DNA of 64,000 nt from Endotrypanum monterogeii (Eukaryota > Euglenozoa > Kinetoplastea > Trypanosomatida > Trypanosomatidae): assembly GCA_000333855.2 (NCBI GenBank), contig CM007341.1, positions 206,676 to 270,675 of the forward strand, read 5' to 3'. A program made the translations under genes and the position numbers. This document shows, one piece after another, positions 63,351-64,000 of the stretch (its first letter is position 1; each line of letters begins with the position of its first letter). The notes beneath the pieces were generated by a model that saw only the letters and a program-made list of their open reading frames with translations, made no database searches and was not told the origin of the DNA.

Positions 63351-64000
63351 ATGGCAGGAACAAATAGGGATGGGTTGCTGCAGTGCAAGCAGGTGCAGCA
63401 GTGTGATCCGTGCTGCCTCAGGGGCACTCATGCGAGTCTGGAAAGTCCACAAGAGCTGAGCTACGTCAGTAATGACAGAGGGAGGGGTGACGAGGTGACG
63501 GCTCTGAACCACCGTAGCGGCCATCCCCGCACCCCACAGCCGGCACCCCATGCTTCGTTACAACAACAGACAACACGTACTGATCTTTTACTCCAGACGA
63601 CCTCCCCGACATCCCATGCGTTCGTGGACCTGTTGCCGTGCCACGAGGCAGGTCATGGGGTGGTCACTGAACAGTCTCCACGCAAATCCTTTGTTGGTTC
63701 TTCATGCTGGTTATCCAATCCCCCATTGCCGCTGGCCCATGTAGAGAACCAGGACGAGGCTGCAGCGAGCGAGTCTATACAGAGCGGAAAGTTGCCGTGC
63801 ACCGTCACGGTGGGCCTCGGGCAGGTTGCGGTTGGGCGGTATGACGTTGATCTGGAGCCTTCCACATTGTTGATAGATGCGCAGAGGGACACTGCCGCCG
63901 TGCGTAGCGACGAGGGTGGTATGCTGCAACAGAACCGTGACCGAGGGGTCACGGTCGATACAACTGCCCAACCGTCTCCTCACTTGCCCTGTGCACCTGA
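63351..64000 (+). CDS. Unknown Ser/Gln-rich protein, 3'-truncated by window edge
   Basis: From the ATG at 63351 the frame is open for 216 codons and leaves the window without a stop. It starts MAGTNRDGLLQCKQ and continues as a polar, cysteine- and histidine-containing sequence with Gln-rich (QQQTTR) and Ser/Thr-rich parts and no membrane span, so it is probably the disordered N-terminus of a larger protein. It follows a strong pyrimidine-AG pair and the composition loses the T/C bias of the spacer at this point, which supports coding. I do not recognise it. Confidence 0.68.
   Translation, partial: MAGTNRDGLLQCKQVQQCDPCCLRGTHASLESPQELSYVSNDRGRGDEVTALNHRSGHPRTPQPAPHASLQQQTTRTDLLLQTTSPTSHAFVDLLPCHEAGHGVVTEQSPRKSFVGSSCWLSNPPLPLAHVENQDEAAASESIQSGKLPCTVTVGLGQVAVGRYDVDLEPSTLLIDAQRDTAAVRSDEGGMLQQNRDRGVTVDTTAQPSPHLPCAP

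Overview
This window is eukaryotic nuclear DNA from a trypanosomatid of the Leishmania/Leptomonas/Crithidia type (Leishmaniinae). No gene I recognise has an intron. Genes lie head to tail on one strand, separated by long pyrimidine-rich spacers that end in AG dinucleotides suited to spliced-leader trans-splicing. Dinucleotide and homopolymer tracts are abundant. The proteins have kinetoplastid character. I recall NOT1, methionyl-tRNA synthetase and an MKT1-like protein as neighbours in Trypanosoma brucei, with a CCCH protein (ZC3H30) close by, and the same set occurs here. The species cannot be fixed from the sequence alone.

Layout: the left edge (1-913) holds a 3'-truncated minus-strand gene for a probable mitochondrial membrane protein. 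It is followed by about 5.7 kb without a credible gene (914-6648). From 6649 to the right edge all genes are on the plus strand. The gap is therefore a divergent strand-switch region, the usual place where RNA polymerase II starts two polycistronic units. Its composition fits: the minus strand is G/T-rich on the left side and the plus strand is G/T-rich on the right side.

Plus-strand unit, in order: a leucyl/phenylalanyl-tRNA-protein transferase-like protein; ribosomal protein eL36; a Mic10-like inner-membrane protein; the mitochondrial ATP synthase c-ring subunit; a 721-aa protein of unknown function; proteasome lid subunit RPN5; a two-finger CCCH protein (ZC3H30-like); a 1091-aa protein that may be a TEDC1 homologue; a Rab21-type GTPase; the 2255-aa CCR4-NOT scaffold NOT1; methionyl-tRNA synthetase; an MKT1-like protein with a long Q/P/G/M-rich tail; a large Ser/Thr protein kinase; and a right-truncated, low-complexity protein.

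The middle of the unit groups proteins of post-transcriptional control (CCCH protein, NOT1, MKT1-like), which is the main level of gene regulation in these organisms. The beginning groups mitochondrial and translation genes. A 10-N gap at 44769-44778 is flanked by a 179-bp duplication and a 301-bp stray copy of the MKT1-like gene, which is best explained as an assembly error. I found no tRNA, rRNA, CRISPR array, complete transposon or virus-like gene.
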